Below, piece by piece: positions 1 to 12,964 of a stretch of DNA of 64,000 bases (within the stretch, counting starts at the first letter, position 1; each line of letters starts with the position of its first letter). A model generated the notes under the pieces. The model was not told the DNA's origin, ran no database searches, and saw only the letters and a program-made list of their open reading frames with translations. Made by a program: the position numbers and the translations under genes. This DNA comes from Bordetella hinzii LMG 13501 (GTDB lineage Bacteria > Pseudomonadota > Gammaproteobacteria > Burkholderiales > Burkholderiaceae_B), in the NCBI RefSeq assembly GCF_001548475.1, contig NZ_LRUJ01000029.1, positions 1 to 64,000 of the forward strand. Reading direction: 5' to 3'.

Positions 1-1
1 G

Positions 2-901
2 GCCGCCGCCAGCACCTCGGCCGCCGGCGTGGCTTCGCCCGCCGCCGCCAAGATCCTCGCCGAGAAGGGCGTGGACGCCGCCAACGTGGCCGGCAGCGGC
101 CGCGACGGCCGTGTGACCAAGGGCGATGCCCTGGCCGCCGGCGCCGCGCCCGCCAAGGCCCCGGCCGCCCCGGTCGCGCCCCCGACGCTGTCGCTGGACG
201 GCCGTCCGGAGCAGCGCGTGCCCATGAGCCGCCTGCGTGCCCGCGTGGCCGAGCGCCTGCTGCAATCGCAACAAGAAAACGCCATCCTGACGACCTTCAA
301 CGAGGTCAACATGCAGGCCGTCATCGACCTGCGCAACAAGTACAAGGACAAGTTCGAGAAGGAACACGGCGTCAAGCTGGGCTTCATGTCCTTCTTCGTG
401 AAGGCCGCCGTGGCCGCCCTCAAGAAATACCCGGTCATCAACGCCTCGGTCGACGGCAAGGACATCATCTACCACGGCTATTTCGACATCGGTATCGCTG
501 TCGGCAGCCCGCGTGGCCTGGTGGTGCCCATCCTGCGCAACGCCGACCAGCTGACCATCGCTGAAATCGAGAAGACCATCGCCGACTTCGGCAAGCGCGC
601 CGCCGACGGCAAGCTGGGCATCGAAGAAATGACCGGCGGCACGTTCTCCATCTCCAACGGCGGCGTGTTCGGTTCGATGTTGTCGACCCCGATCATCAAC
701 CCGCCGCAATCGGCCATCCTGGGCGTGCACGCCACCAAGGAGCGTCCGGTTGTCGAGAACGGCCAGATCGTCATCCGCCCGATGAACTACCTGGCCATGT
801 CCTACGACCACCGCATCATCGACGGCCGCGAAGCCGTGCTGGGCCTGGTCGCCATGAAGGAAGCGCTGGAAGACCCGCAACGCCTGCTGCTGGACCTGTA
901 A
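2..901 (+). CDS. odhB: Dihydrolipoamide succinyltransferase, E2 of 2-oxoglutarate dehydrogenase (5' end missing)
   Basis: This is the E2 core of the 2-oxoglutarate dehydrogenase complex, which moves the succinyl group from lipoate to CoA in the TCA cycle. The frame is open from the window edge, so the lipoyl domain lies upstream. Visible first are an Ala-rich linker and a peripheral-subunit-binding domain ([14 protein letters not shown] through [10 protein letters not shown]). The catalytic acyltransferase domain follows, ending in the signature [12 protein letters not shown] with the active-site His and Asp. lpdA (E3) starts 70 bp downstream, the usual odhA-odhB-lpd order. An internal GTG at 29 is not the true start. 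Succinyl rather than acetyl specificity is inferred from sequence similarity and the adjacent E3. Confidence 0.93.
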   Translation, partial: AAASTSAAGVASPAAAKILAEKGVDAANVAGSGRDGRVTKGDALAAGAAPAKAPAAPVAPPTLSLDGRPEQRVPMSRLRARVAERLLQSQQENAILTTFNEVNMQAVIDLRNKYKDKFEKEHGVKLGFMSFFVKAAVAALKKYPVINASVDGKDIIYHGYFDIGIAVGSPRGLVVPILRNADQLTIAEIEKTIADFGKRAADGKLGIEEMTGGTFSISNGGVFGSMLSTPIINPPQSAILGVHATKERPVVENGQIVIRPMNYLAMSYDHRIIDGREAVLGLVAMKEALEDPQRLLLDL

Positions 902-915
902 TCCGGCTTCGGGCG

Positions 916-939
916 GGGCCGGGCGTGCGCGCCCGGCCC
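916..939 (+). other. GC-rich hairpin between odhB and lpdA
   Basis: A perfect 10-bp inverted repeat (916-925 with 930-939, loop TGCG) lies 14 bp after the odhB stop. A pyrimidine-rich stretch follows, but not a clean T run. It may be a weak terminator or an mRNA-processing or stability hairpin that sets the odhB to lpdA ratio. The structure is seen; the role is inferred. Confidence 0.45.
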
Positions 940-971
940 GTCTTCCTTCCTATTTCCCCCGCGAGAACACT

Positions 972-2399
<1,428 letters not shown>

Positions 2400-2476
2400 T
2401 TCCGCTCGCGTCCTGATCCATCGCGACGCCGTCAATCCGCAAGGGTTGGCGGCGTTTGCGCTCTTAGATTTCCGAC

Positions 2477-3568
2477 ATGAACGCCCGCGAATACTACGAG
2501 AACGCCCTGGCCGAACGGGGCTACAAGCCGGACGAGGCGCAATTGCGCGCCGTCGACCGCCTGCAGAAGTACTACGACGACTGGGTGCGCTTCAAGGCGA
2601 TGCGCTCCAATGCCCTGAAAAAGCTCCTGAACCGTCCGGACGTCCCGCGCGGCGTCTATCTGTGGGGGGGCGTGGGCCGCGGCAAGAGCTTCCTCATGGA
2701 TGCCTTCTATGCCACCGTCCCGGTGGTGCGCAAGACGCGCCTGCACTTCCATGAATTCATGCGCGGCGTGCACCGCGAGCTCGAGAACGTCAAGGGCATG
2801 CAAGACCCTCTCGACGAAGTGGCGCGGCGGGTGGCCAAGCGCTACCGCCTCATTTGCTTCGATGAGTTCCACGTCTCCGACGTGGCCGATGCGATGATTC
2901 TGTACCGGCTGCTGCTCAAGCTGTTCGAGTACGGCACGTCCTTCGTCATGACCTCGAACTACGAGCCCTCGACCCTCTATCCCGAGGGGCTGCATCGCGA
3001 CCGCATCCTGCCGGCCATCGAGCTGATCCAAAGTCGCATGGACGTGCTGAACGTGGATTCGGGCATCGATTACCGGCGCCGTTCGCTGGAGCAAGTGCAG
3101 TCGTATCATTACCCGCTGGATGCCGCCTCGCGCCAGGCGCTGGACGAGGCCTTCGGCAAGCTGGCCGATACGGCGCCCCAGGATCCCGTGCTGCATATCG
3201 AGCATCGCGAAATCCGCGCCCAGGCGCTGGCCGGCTCCGTGGTGTGGTTCGACTTCGCCACGCTTTGCGGCGGCCCGCGCTCGCAGAACGACTACCTCGA
3301 GCTGGCCAACCGCTTCCATGCGGTCATTCTTTCGGATGTGCCGCGCATGGGGCCGCGGCAGGCTTCCGAGGCGCGCCGCTTCACCTGGCTGATCGACGTC
3401 TTCTACGACCACAAGGTCAAGCTCATCATGTCGGCCGAATGTCCGCCCGAGGAGCTTTACACGCAAGGCGCGCTGGCCAACGAGTTCCATCGCACGGTGT
3501 CGCGCATCCTGGAGATGCAGTCGCGCGAATACCTGGAGTCCGAACGCCGGCAGATCGGCACGCTCTGA
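2477..3568 (+). CDS. zapE: ZapE / AFG1-family cell division ATPase
   Basis: ZapE is a P-loop ATPase of the AFG1/LACE1 family that associates with the Z-ring in Gram-negative bacteria. The product is 363 residues, normal for the family. The Walker A motif GGVGRGKS is at residues 64-71, Walker B is ICFDEFHVSD, and sensor-like MTSNYEP follows. The gene follows lpdA by 77 bp in the same direction, so co-transcription is possible, and a clear terminator closes the unit. The P-loop codons include a run of seven G (2664-2670). Assignment to the family is firm; the division role is known for E. coli and inferred here. Confidence 0.92.
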   Translation: MNAREYYENALAERGYKPDEAQLRAVDRLQKYYDDWVRFKAMRSNALKKLLNRPDVPRGVYLWGGVGRGKSFLMDAFYATVPVVRKTRLHFHEFMRGVHRELENVKGMQDPLDEVARRVAKRYRLICFDEFHVSDVADAMILYRLLLKLFEYGTSFVMTSNYEPSTLYPEGLHRDRILPAIELIQSRMDVLNVDSGIDYRRRSLEQVQSYHYPLDAASRQALDEAFGKLADTAPQDPVLHIEHREIRAQALAGSVVWFDFATLCGGPRSQNDYLELANRFHAVILSDVPRMGPRQASEARRFTWLIDVFYDHKVKLIMSAECPPEELYTQGALANEFHRTVSRILEMQSREYLESERRQIGTL

Positions 3569-3573
3569 CCCGC

Positions 3574-3596
3574 ACCCCGCCTTCGCGGGGTTTTTT
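3574..3596 (+). terminator. Rho-independent terminator after zapE
   Basis: Stem CCCCGC (3575-3580) pairs with GCGGGG (3585-3590) across a CTTC loop and is followed by six T. It lies 7 bp after the zapE stop and ends the odh-zapE transcription unit. Confidence 0.85.
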
Positions 3597-3654
3597 GCGC
3601 GGCGGCGGCAGGTCCGGCGGGGGAGGGGAGGTCATGTCTGGATCATTGCAATTA

Positions 3655-3675
3655 GGAATGATTATAATTTGCAGG
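3655..3675 (+). promoter_or_regulatory. Promoter -10 with possible Fur-like half site
   Basis: A perfect TATAAT (3663-3668) sits inside an AT-rich island that stands out from the GC-rich surroundings. AATGAT followed directly by TATAAT resembles two Fur-type hexamers (consensus unit GATAAT). The third hexamer, TTGCAG, does not fit, and no good -35 is visible. Iron control would suit the downstream DUF3649-PepSY-DUF3325 operon, but this is inference. Confidence 0.35.
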
Positions 3676-3716
3676 TTCCTTTAAATGGCATCGGCCTCCT
3701 CTTCCTTGGCATCAAT

Positions 3717-4013
3717 GTGAAAGCTCCCAATACCGGCGCGGGCCTGCTGCGCTACCGTCTTGCCGTGGCCTCCCGCGCCGTGGCCGCCATCGGCGGCGGC
3801 TATGTGCTGGCGTCGGCCGCCGCGGCCTGCCTGGCCGTCTGGCTGCCGCTGCCGCGCGTCGATGCCGTGGTCACGGCGCAAATGCTGTCGTTCGTGGTCT
3901 ATGCCTGCGCGGTGATCTGGGTGTTCGCGACTTATAGCGCCTGGCGCGCCTGGGCTGGCGTCATGGCGCCGGCGCTGTTGCTGGCCGGGCTGTACTGGCT
4001 GGGGGCGCGATGA
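3717..4013 (+). CDS. DUF3649 small membrane protein, iron-uptake associated
   Basis: A small hydrophobic protein of 98 residues from the GTG at 3717, with about three membrane segments (AAIGGGYVLASAAAACLAVW, a central segment around SFVVYACAVIWVF, and a C-terminal one ending in LLLAGLYWLGAR). It resembles DUF3649 proteins, which travel with PepSY and DUF3325 genes near siderophore receptors. The frame is open upstream to a TTG at 3669, but that codon abuts the TATAAT, so GTG 3717 is preferred despite a poor ribosome site. It overlaps the next gene by 4 bp (ATGA). Molecular function is unknown; a role in iron or siderophore uptake is inferred from context. Confidence 0.75.
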   Translation: MKAPNTGAGLLRYRLAVASRAVAAIGGGYVLASAAAACLAVWLPLPRVDAVVTAQMLSFVVYACAVIWVFATYSAWRAWAGVMAPALLLAGLYWLGAR

Positions 4014-5614
4014 CGGCCGCCAAACCCGCCCGCCGGCAGGCCGAGGGCCTGCGCCAAGCCATGTCCTGGCTGCACACCTGGTCGGGGCTGATTTTCGGAT
4101 GGGTGCTGTTCGCCATGTTCCTGACGGGCTCGCTGGCGTTTTTCCGGCCCGAGATCACTCGGTGGATGCAGCCTGAAATCACCTCGCAGATGGCCTCGCC
4201 GCTCAAGTCGGTCGAGACCGCCGAACGCTATCTGCGCGAGCATGCCGCCGATGCCACGCGCTGGTTCATCAGCATCCCGACGCCGCGCGAGCCTTTCATC
4301 TCGGTCTCCTACCAGCGTCCCAAGCCGCCGCCGGGCGAGCGCGCCTTCAAGCGCGTACAGCTCGATCCCGCCACGGGGCAGGAAATCTCCGCCCGCGCCA
4401 CGAGGGGCGGCGAATTTTTCTATCGCTTCCATTTCGAACTCGAAATGGGCTTTCCGTGGGGACGCTGGCTGGCCAGCATCGCCGGCATGTTCATGCTCGT
4501 GGCCATCATCAGCGGCGTTATCACGCACAAAAAGATCTTCACGGATTTCTTTACTTTCCGGCCGCGCAAGGGCGGGCAGCGCGCCTGGATGGACGGCCAC
4601 AACGCCTTGTCGGTGCTGGGCCTGCCGTTCCATCTGATGATCACTTTCAGCGGCCTGGTGCTTTTCATGGCCATGCTGATGCCGGCCGGCATCGTGGCCG
4701 CCTACGACAATGAGCGGGCCTATTTCGATGAGCTCTTTCCGGCTTTCGCGCTGACGCCGGCGCAGAAGACGGCCGCGCCCCTTACGCCGCTGGCGCCGCT
4801 GGTGCAGGCGGCCGAGGAGCGCTGGCCAGGCGGGCAGGCCGGCCGCCTGGTCGTCAACCATCCGGGCGATGCCGGGGCGGTGGTGACGGTGTCGCGTTCG
4901 ACCGCCGACCGCGTCTCTTATGGGCGCCTGGCGCCCACGGTGTCCTTTGACGGCGTCACGGGCCAGATGCGCGTCAGCCGCGAGGCCGAAAGCGCCGTGG
5001 CCACGACGGCAGGGACCATCGTCGGGCTGCATCTGGGCTTGTTCGCCCAGCCGGTCCTGCGCTGGCTGTACTTTCTGGTGAGCCTGGCCGGCACGGCCAT
5101 GGTAGGCACCGGCCTGGTGCTCTGGGTCGCCAAGCGCCGCCAGAAGCTGCCGGCGGGGCGGGGCGACACGCTGTCCTTGCGGGTGATCGACGCCTTGAAT
5201 GCCGGCACGGTGGCCGGGGTATGCCTGGGCGTGGCGGCTTTTTTTCTCGCCAACCGGCTTCTGCCGCTGGACCTGCCCAAGCATGAGCTATGGGAGTCGC
5301 GCAGCTTTTTCATCGCCTGGGGCGCGAGCCTCGCCTATGCCTTCGTCCGCTACCGCAGCAAATGGCGCGACTTGTTGGCGCTGGCCGCGCTGGCCTTCGC
5401 GCTGCTGCCGGCGGTCAACGCCATGACGACTTCGCGCCACCTGGGCGTGTCCTTGCGCGCCGGCGATTGGGTCATGGCCGGCTTCGACCTCAGCTGCCTC
5501 GCCACGGGGCTTTTGCTGGCCTGGGTCGCGCGCCGTTGCGCGCGCGGCAAGGCCGCCGCACCGCGTCCCTCGCGCGCCGCCATCGAGGCGCGCGCGCTGG
5601 AGGGACAGGGATGA
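4010..5614 (+). CDS. PepSY-associated transmembrane protein (PiuB-like)
   Basis: An inner-membrane protein of 534 residues with several membrane segments and PepSY-type extracytoplasmic regions, resembling PiuB/FegB-like proteins of siderophore systems. These are thought to take part in reductive release of iron from siderophores. Segment 1 is near residues 20-45 (SGLIFGWVLFAMFLTGSLAF), followed by a periplasmic loop. Further segments lie around GMFMLVAIISGVITHKKIF, LMITFSGLVLFMAMLMPAG and WLYFLVSLAGTAMVGTGLVL, then a C-terminal bundle. It overlaps both neighbours by 4 bp (ATGA), indicating translational coupling in a three-gene operon. No TonB-dependent receptor is present in the window. Substrate is unknown. 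Confidence 0.82.
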   Translation: MTAAKPARRQAEGLRQAMSWLHTWSGLIFGWVLFAMFLTGSLAFFRPEITRWMQPEITSQMASPLKSVETAERYLREHAADATRWFISIPTPREPFISVSYQRPKPPPGERAFKRVQLDPATGQEISARATRGGEFFYRFHFELEMGFPWGRWLASIAGMFMLVAIISGVITHKKIFTDFFTFRPRKGGQRAWMDGHNALSVLGLPFHLMITFSGLVLFMAMLMPAGIVAAYDNERAYFDELFPAFALTPAQKTAAPLTPLAPLVQAAEERWPGGQAGRLVVNHPGDAGAVVTVSRSTADRVSYGRLAPTVSFDGVTGQMRVSREAESAVATTAGTIVGLHLGLFAQPVLRWLYFLVSLAGTAMVGTGLVLWVAKRRQKLPAGRGDTLSLRVIDALNAGTVAGVCLGVAAFFLANRLLPLDLPKHELWESRSFFIAWGASLAYAFVRYRSKWRDLLALAALAFALLPAVNAMTTSRHLGVSLRAGDWVMAGFDLSCLATGLLLAWVARRCARGKAAAPRPSRAAIEARALEGQG

Positions 5615-5949
5615 ACGCCGCCGCTTTCTGCCTGGCCTATGGCGGTTTCTGCGTGCTCTCCATGGCCATGGAACGTCATTTCGAGGAGGTCTTCGATCGT
5701 GGGTTGCGGACCGGCCTGCGCCGCGCCCTGAGGACGGCCGGCGCCCTGATCCTGGCCTTGTCGCTTGTGCTGTGCGCGCGGATCGACGGCTGGTCCTATG
5801 GCATCGTGCTCTGGACCGGCATGCTCACCCTGGCGGGCCTTTTGCTCATCTGGATCATGGCCTACCGCCCGCGCCTGGCCTTGGGGACAGGCGGGGCCTG
5901 CCTGGCCGCGGCCCCCCTGTTTGCCGCCCTGGCAAGCCTGGCACGGTAA
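5611..5949 (+). CDS. DUF3325 small membrane protein
   Basis: This 112-residue integral membrane protein has about three predicted helices ([29 protein letters not shown], and the C-terminal pair around [13 protein letters not shown]). It resembles DUF3325 proteins found third in DUF3649-PepSY operons. The ATG at 5611 overlaps the upstream stop in an ATGA junction. Function is unknown. Conserved grouping with PepSY genes suggests a small subunit of the same iron-linked membrane complex. trpS begins 43 bp downstream. Confidence 0.75.
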   Translation: MNAAAFCLAYGGFCVLSMAMERHFEEVFDRGLRTGLRRALRTAGALILALSLVLCARIDGWSYGIVLWTGMLTLAGLLLIWIMAYRPRLALGTGGACLAAAPLFAALASLAR

Positions 5950-5992
5950 ACTGGGGGCTTGTTCTGTCTTCGGCCGCTTACTTTTTCGTCTC

Positions 5993-7309
5993 ATGACTAT
6001 TCGCGTTCTTACGGGCATCACCACCACCGGCACCCCCCACCTGGGCAATTATGCGGGCGCCATCCGCCCCGCGGTGCGCGCCAGCGAACAGCCTGGCGTG
6101 GACGCTTTCTTCTTCCTGGCGGACTATCACGCCCTGATCAAGTGCGATGACCCGGCCCGCGTGGCGCGCTCGCGCCTGGAGATCGCCGCGACCTGGCTGG
6201 CCGCCGGCCTGGACCCGGAGCGCGTGACTTTCTATCGCCAGTCCGATATCCCGGAGACGACCGAACTCTGCTGGTTCCTGACCTGTGTGACGGCCAAGGG
6301 CCTGATGAACCGCGCGCATGCCTACAAGGCCGCCGTGGACCAGAACGAGGCCAAGGGAGTGGAGCCCGATGACGGCGTGACCATGGGCCTGTTCTCCTAT
6401 CCGGTGCTCATGGCCGCGGACATCCTGCTGTTCAATGCGCACAAGGTGCCGGTCGGACGCGACCAGGTGCAGCACCTGGAAATGGCCCGCGACATCGCCC
6501 AGCGCTTCAATCACCTGTACCAGGGCGATTTCTTTGTGCTGCCGGAAGTGCAGGTCGAAGAAGAGGTCGCGACGCTGCCTGGCCTGGACGGCCGCAAGAT
6601 GTCCAAGAGCTACAACAACACTATTCCTCTGTTCGAAGGCGGCGCCAAGGCCTTGCGCGGCGCGATTTCGCGCATCGTGACCGATTCGCGCCAGCCGGGC
6701 GAGCCCAAGGACGCCGAGGCCTCGCATCTGTTCACGCTGTATCGCGCCTTTGCCCAGCCGGACGAGATCGCCGCCTTCCGCCGCGAGCTCGAGACCGGCC
6801 TGGGCTGGGGGGATGCCAAGCAGGTCCTGGGCGACCGCCTGGAACGCGATATTGCTCCCATGCGCGAGAAGTACAACGAATTGATGGCCAATCCGGCACG
6901 CATCGAGGACATCCTGCAGGCCGGCGCGAGCAAGGCGCGCAAGCTGGCCAGCCCCCTCATGGCGCGCCTGCGCGACGCCGTAGGCCTGCGCACCCTGGGC
7001 GCGGGCCAGGCGGCCGGCAAGGGCGCCGGCAAAAAGGCCGCCGCCAAGGACGCCCGCTTTGTCAGTTTCCGCGACACCGACGGCAGCTTCCGCTTCCGCC
7101 TGCTGGCCGCGGACGGTGAAGAATTGCTGCTGTCGGACCGCCACGCCGATCCCAAGGAGGCCGGCGCCCTCATGCGGCGCCTGGCCGATGCCCAGCTGCG
7201 TGAGCAGGACGGCGGCGTGGAAATCCTGCTGGACGGCGCCGTGGTGGCCCGCGGCCCGGGTCAGGCCGACAAGGTGCGGCAGGCCCTGGCCAGCCTGCGC
7301 CAGGAATAA
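5993..7309 (+). CDS. trpS: Tryptophanyl-tRNA synthetase with C-terminal extension
   Basis: Class I synthetase that charges tRNA-Trp. The HIGH-type motif is TPHLGNYAG near residue 12 and the KMSKS motif is [10 protein letters not shown]. The product is 438 residues against about 330 for the E. coli enzyme. The extra part comprises a Gly/Ala/Lys-rich linker and, from about residue 353, an 86-residue domain. The segment [16 protein letters not shown] in that domain resembles the YegP/UPF0339 (DUF1508) repeat. The start ATG at 5993 is fixed by the N-terminal catalytic strand ([17 protein letters not shown]). A strong palindromic terminator follows. Core function is certain; the extension's role is not known to me. 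Confidence 0.95.
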   Translation: MTIRVLTGITTTGTPHLGNYAGAIRPAVRASEQPGVDAFFFLADYHALIKCDDPARVARSRLEIAATWLAAGLDPERVTFYRQSDIPETTELCWFLTCVTAKGLMNRAHAYKAAVDQNEAKGVEPDDGVTMGLFSYPVLMAADILLFNAHKVPVGRDQVQHLEMARDIAQRFNHLYQGDFFVLPEVQVEEEVATLPGLDGRKMSKSYNNTIPLFEGGAKALRGAISRIVTDSRQPGEPKDAEASHLFTLYRAFAQPDEIAAFRRELETGLGWGDAKQVLGDRLERDIAPMREKYNELMANPARIEDILQAGASKARKLASPLMARLRDAVGLRTLGAGQAAGKGAGKKAAAKDARFVSFRDTDGSFRFRLLAADGEELLLSDRHADPKEAGALMRRLADAQLREQDGGVEILLDGAVVARGPGQADKVRQALASLRQE

Positions 7310-7325
7310 AAACCGCGGCTCCAAG

Positions 7326-7362
7326 AAAAATCCGCCCCTGGGCCCAGGGGCGGATTTTTTTT
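7326..7362. terminator. Bidirectional terminator between trpS and tex
   Basis: A perfect 24-bp palindrome (7331-7354) is flanked by A5 on the left and T8 on the right, so it can terminate both trpS (plus) and tex (minus), which converge here. Confidence 0.9.
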
Positions 7363-7370
7363 CGTGGCGC

Positions 7371-9752
<2,382 letters not shown>

Positions 9753-9905
9753 CTCGATACGTCGACAAGGGAAAAAGAGGGGTAAGCAAGGGCCGGATTG
9801 TGCCACAAGCCACCTGTGCCAAGCAGGGCGGGTGGCGCAATCCGGTCCGCATCCGCTCGGGGACGGGACCCTGGCGGCGCGTTAATATGGCATCCAATTT
9901 AGCGC

Positions 9906-11963
9906 ATGTCATTCCCGATGCTGGACCTGGATATTTCAGAATTTTTCGATGCCGACGGCCCGCTGGCCCAGGCCATGCCCGGCTACCGGCCCCGCCATGC
10001 CCAGGTCGAGCTGGCCCAGGCCATCGAGCGCGCCATGGCCGACCGCGCCACGCTGGTCGCCGAGGCGGGCACGGGCACGGGCAAGACCTGGGCCTATCTG
10101 GTGCCGGCCATCGTGCAGGGCGGCAAGGTCTTGATATCCACGGGCACGCGCACCCTGCAAGACCAGCTCTACGCGCGCGACCTGCCCAAGGTGCGCGCCG
10201 CGCTGGCCGCGCCGGTGACGGCGGCGCTGCTCAAAGGCCGGGGCAATTATGTCTGCCACTATCACCTGGACCGCATGCAGGGCGACGAACGGGCGCTGAA
10301 GTCGCGCAGCGAAATCGCCCAATTGCGCCAGATCCAGGTCTTTGCCGGCATTTCCAAGACGGGCGACCGCGCCGACCTAGCGCAGATCCCCGAGGACGCC
10401 GATATCTGGCATCGCGTGACGTCCACGCGCGAGAACTGCCTGGGCCAGGAGTGCCCGCGCATCCGCGACTGCTTTGTTGTCAAGGCGCGGCGCCAGGCCC
10501 AGGAGGCCGACATCGTGGTGGTCAACCACGCCTTGTTCATGGCCGACCTGGTCTTGCGCGAGGAAGGCGTGACCGACCTGCTGCCCGAAGTCGACACGGT
10601 GATTTTCGATGAGGCGCATCAGCTGCCCGATACGGCCACGCGCTTTCTGGGCAGCAGTGTGTCGACGCACCAGTTGCTGGATTTCTCGCGCGCGCTGGAG
10701 GCCGCCGGCCTGGCCTATGCGCGCGAGGCCGCCAAGTGGAGCGATGTCAGCCGGCAGGTCGAGACGGCCGCGCGCGAATTGCGCCTGGTCTGCGCGCCGC
10801 TCGAGCGCATGCCGGGGCGTAAGGCCACCTTCGAAGCCGTGCCCGAGCCCGAGGTCTTCGACGCGGCGCTGGCGCAATTGCGCGGCGTGCTGGACGCGGC
10901 CACGCGGGCCCTGGCCCAGGTGGCGGAAAAACACCCCGATCTGGCGGCCGCGGCGCGGCAGGGCGCCGATCTCTGTGTGAAGCTGGCGCGCTGGGCCACG
11001 CCGCCACGGCAAGGCGGCGATGAAGGCTGGGGCGAGGACGCCAACGCGCCGGTGGCCGACGACATGGCGCGGCTGGCGCAGAATGCGCCGTCCTGGAGCG
11101 GGCCGGCGGTGCGCTGGGTCGAGCAGGGCCAGCACCATGTGCGCCTGCACGCCGCGCCGCTGTCGGTCGCCCAGGCATTTTCGCGCTACCGCAAGCCCAG
11201 CCAGGCCTGGGTGCTGACCTCGGCGACGCTGTCGGTGCAGGGCGATTTCGGTCACTTCACGCGGCAGTTGGGGCTGTCCGATGCCCGCACGGGCCGTTGG
11301 GAGTCTCCCTTCGATTATGCCGAGCAGGGCCTGTTGTTCGTGCCGCGCGACATGCCCGAGCCGCAGGCGCCGCAGTTCGCGCAACGCTTTGTCGACAGCC
11401 TGCTGCCCCTGCTGGAGGCCAACCCCGGCGGGGCGCTGGTGCTGTGCACCACCTTGAGGGCGGTGGACCGGACCGCCGAGTTGCTGGCCGAGGCTTTCGA
11501 GGACGCCGGCCATGAGTGGCCCTTGCTCAAGCAAGGCCAATCCACGCGGCGCGACCTGCTTGACAAGTTTGCCCGCCTTGCGCATCCGGTGCTGGTGGGC
11601 AGCGCGAGTTTCTGGGAGGGCATAGACCTGCCCGGCGATATGCTGACCCTGGTCGCCATCGACAAGCTGCCCTTCGCGCCGCCGGATGATCCTGTCATCG
11701 AGGCGCGCTTGCGCGCCTGCCGGGCACAGGGCGGCAACCCCTTTGCCGAGTACCAATTGCCCGAGGCGGCCATTTCGCTCAAGCAGGGCGCCGGCCGGCT
11801 GATCCGCACCGAGACGGATTGGGGCGTGCTGATGGTGGGCGACCCCAGGCTGGTCGAAAAACCCTATGGCAAGCGGCTATGGCGCGGCCTGCCGCCGTTT
11901 GCGCGCACCCGGGATATGGGCGAGGCCCTGGCCTTCTACCGGCGGCACACGGGCGAGGACTGA
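9906..11963 (+). CDS. DinG-family ATP-dependent DNA helicase (YoaA-like)
   Basis: XPD-like superfamily 2 helicase, 685 residues. Walker A is AEAGTGTGKT near residue 57 and the DEAH box is VIFDEAHQLPD. Between them are cysteines in NYVCHYH and ENCLGQECPRIRDCF that fit an iron-sulphur cluster. C-terminal motifs include GSASFWEGIDLPGD and KQGAGRLIRTETDWG. Such helicases resolve DNA structures or help replication forks. Length and layout suit YoaA or short DinG, and I cannot separate these without alignment. The 3' end overlaps the convergent LysR gene by 28 bp. Confidence 0.9.
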   Translation: MSFPMLDLDISEFFDADGPLAQAMPGYRPRHAQVELAQAIERAMADRATLVAEAGTGTGKTWAYLVPAIVQGGKVLISTGTRTLQDQLYARDLPKVRAALAAPVTAALLKGRGNYVCHYHLDRMQGDERALKSRSEIAQLRQIQVFAGISKTGDRADLAQIPEDADIWHRVTSTRENCLGQECPRIRDCFVVKARRQAQEADIVVVNHALFMADLVLREEGVTDLLPEVDTVIFDEAHQLPDTATRFLGSSVSTHQLLDFSRALEAAGLAYAREAAKWSDVSRQVETAARELRLVCAPLERMPGRKATFEAVPEPEVFDAALAQLRGVLDAATRALAQVAEKHPDLAAAARQGADLCVKLARWATPPRQGGDEGWGEDANAPVADDMARLAQNAPSWSGPAVRWVEQGQHHVRLHAAPLSVAQAFSRYRKPSQAWVLTSATLSVQGDFGHFTRQLGLSDARTGRWESPFDYAEQGLLFVPRDMPEPQAPQFAQRFVDSLLPLLEANPGGALVLCTTLRAVDRTAELLAEAFEDAGHEWPLLKQGQSTRRDLLDKFARLAHPVLVGSASFWEGIDLPGDMLTLVAIDKLPFAPPDDPVIEARLRACRAQGGNPFAEYQLPEAAISLKQGAGRLIRTETDWGVLMVGDPRLVEKPYGKRLWRGLPPFARTRDMGEALAFYRRHTGED

Positions 11964-12844
11964 GCCGCGCCGGCCGGCGCGGCCAGGTCCTGCAGATGCT
12001 CGCGCAGGATGCTGGTGAGAAAGCTGCGGCTCTCGCTTTCGAACAAGCCGATGTTGCGGTGCGCCTGCGGATCGTCGAAGTATTCCAGGCGCAGGTCCGG
12101 ATCGCGGTCCCAATCGGTGCCGCGGGGCAAGGGCAGCAAGGTGACGCCCAGGTCTTCCTTGACCATGTCGATGATGGTGCGCATGGCATTCATCTCCAGC
12201 ACATCGTGGGTGCGCAGGTGCAGGCGGCGCATGAACTCGTCGATCAGCGTGCCCGTATTGGAGCTGCGCGATACACGCAGAAACATGCGCGTGGCCAGGA
12301 TCTCGCGCGGATCGGCGCGGGGCGTGCGGGCATTGGCGATGAAGACCAGCGGTTCGCGATAGAGCTGTGTGTAGAGCACGCCGGCCGGTAGCTTGTGCGG
12401 GCTGCGTACCGACACCGCCGCATCGATCTCGCCTTCCTTGATGCGCGAAACCAGCGCGCCCGAGTAGCTGATGCCGGGCTCGATGCCCAGGCGCGGGTAG
12501 CGCTCGCGGATACGCAGCACCGCGCGCACCACCATGCTCATGGCCGTGGCGATGCAGGCCACCTTGACCGTGCCGGCCAGCTCCCGCTGGTCAAGCTGCA
12601 TATGCTGCATATCTTCATACATCACGAGCAATTGCCGCGCGCGCGGCAGCAGGCGGTGGCCGCGCTGATTGAGCACCACGGTCTTGCCCACGCGGTCAAA
12701 GACGGTGTAGCCCAGGTCCTTTTCAAGCGTCTGGATCTGCAGGCCCACGGCGGCCGGGGTGAGGCTGACATGCTCGGATGCGGCGGCGAACGAGCCGTGC
12801 GTGGCCACGGCCACGAAACTGCGGAAAACGCGGATGCTGCTCAT
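11936..12844 (-). CDS. LysR-family transcriptional regulator
   Basis: A 302-residue LysR regulator. The N-terminal winged helix-turn-helix spans residues 1-60 (FRSFVAVATHGSFAAASEHV, then LTPAAVGLQIQTLEKDLGYTVFDR split across the recognition helix). The rest is a periplasmic-binding-like effector domain (VKVACIATAMSMVV onward). It is transcribed divergently from a five-gene cluster starting at 12965, the classic arrangement for a LysR activator and its target operon. The effector is unknown but presumably the compound handled by the cluster. Its last 28 bp overlap the end of the helicase gene on the other strand. Confidence 0.9.
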   Translation of the reverse strand: MSSIRVFRSFVAVATHGSFAAASEHVSLTPAAVGLQIQTLEKDLGYTVFDRVGKTVVLNQRGHRLLPRARQLLVMYEDMQHMQLDQRELAGTVKVACIATAMSMVVRAVLRIRERYPRLGIEPGISYSGALVSRIKEGEIDAAVSVRSPHKLPAGVLYTQLYREPLVFIANARTPRADPREILATRMFLRVSRSSNTGTLIDEFMRRLHLRTHDVLEMNAMRTIIDMVKEDLGVTLLPLPRGTDWDRDPDLRLEYFDDPQAHRNIGLFESESRSFLTSILREHLQDLAAPAGAAQSSPVCRR

Positions 12845-12964
12845 GCCCCCACCTACACAAGATTTTCTTTTGATAGTGAAAATATATTCTAGTTTTACTT
12901 TCTATGAGAATTGACTCACAGTGGCGCCTCCAAAGAAACGCGATCAATCGCGCAGGGGGAAGCC
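12845..12964. promoter_or_regulatory. Divergent promoter region, LysR / Bug operon
   Basis: An AT-rich 120-bp gap (AAGATTTTCTTTTGATAGTGAAAA near 12859) between the LysR gene and the first Bug gene must hold both promoters and the LysR operator. I cannot place a firm T-N11-A box. Confidence 0.5.

Noticed and set aside
2664-2670. G7 run in the zapE P-loop as a phase-variation tract
   Set aside because: Seven G in a high-GC coding region is not exceptional and codes for the invariant P-loop glycines.
12395-12892. Plus-strand ORF opposite the LysR gene
   Set aside because: Antisense to a clear helix-turn-helix coding region and lacks a ribosome site or family features.
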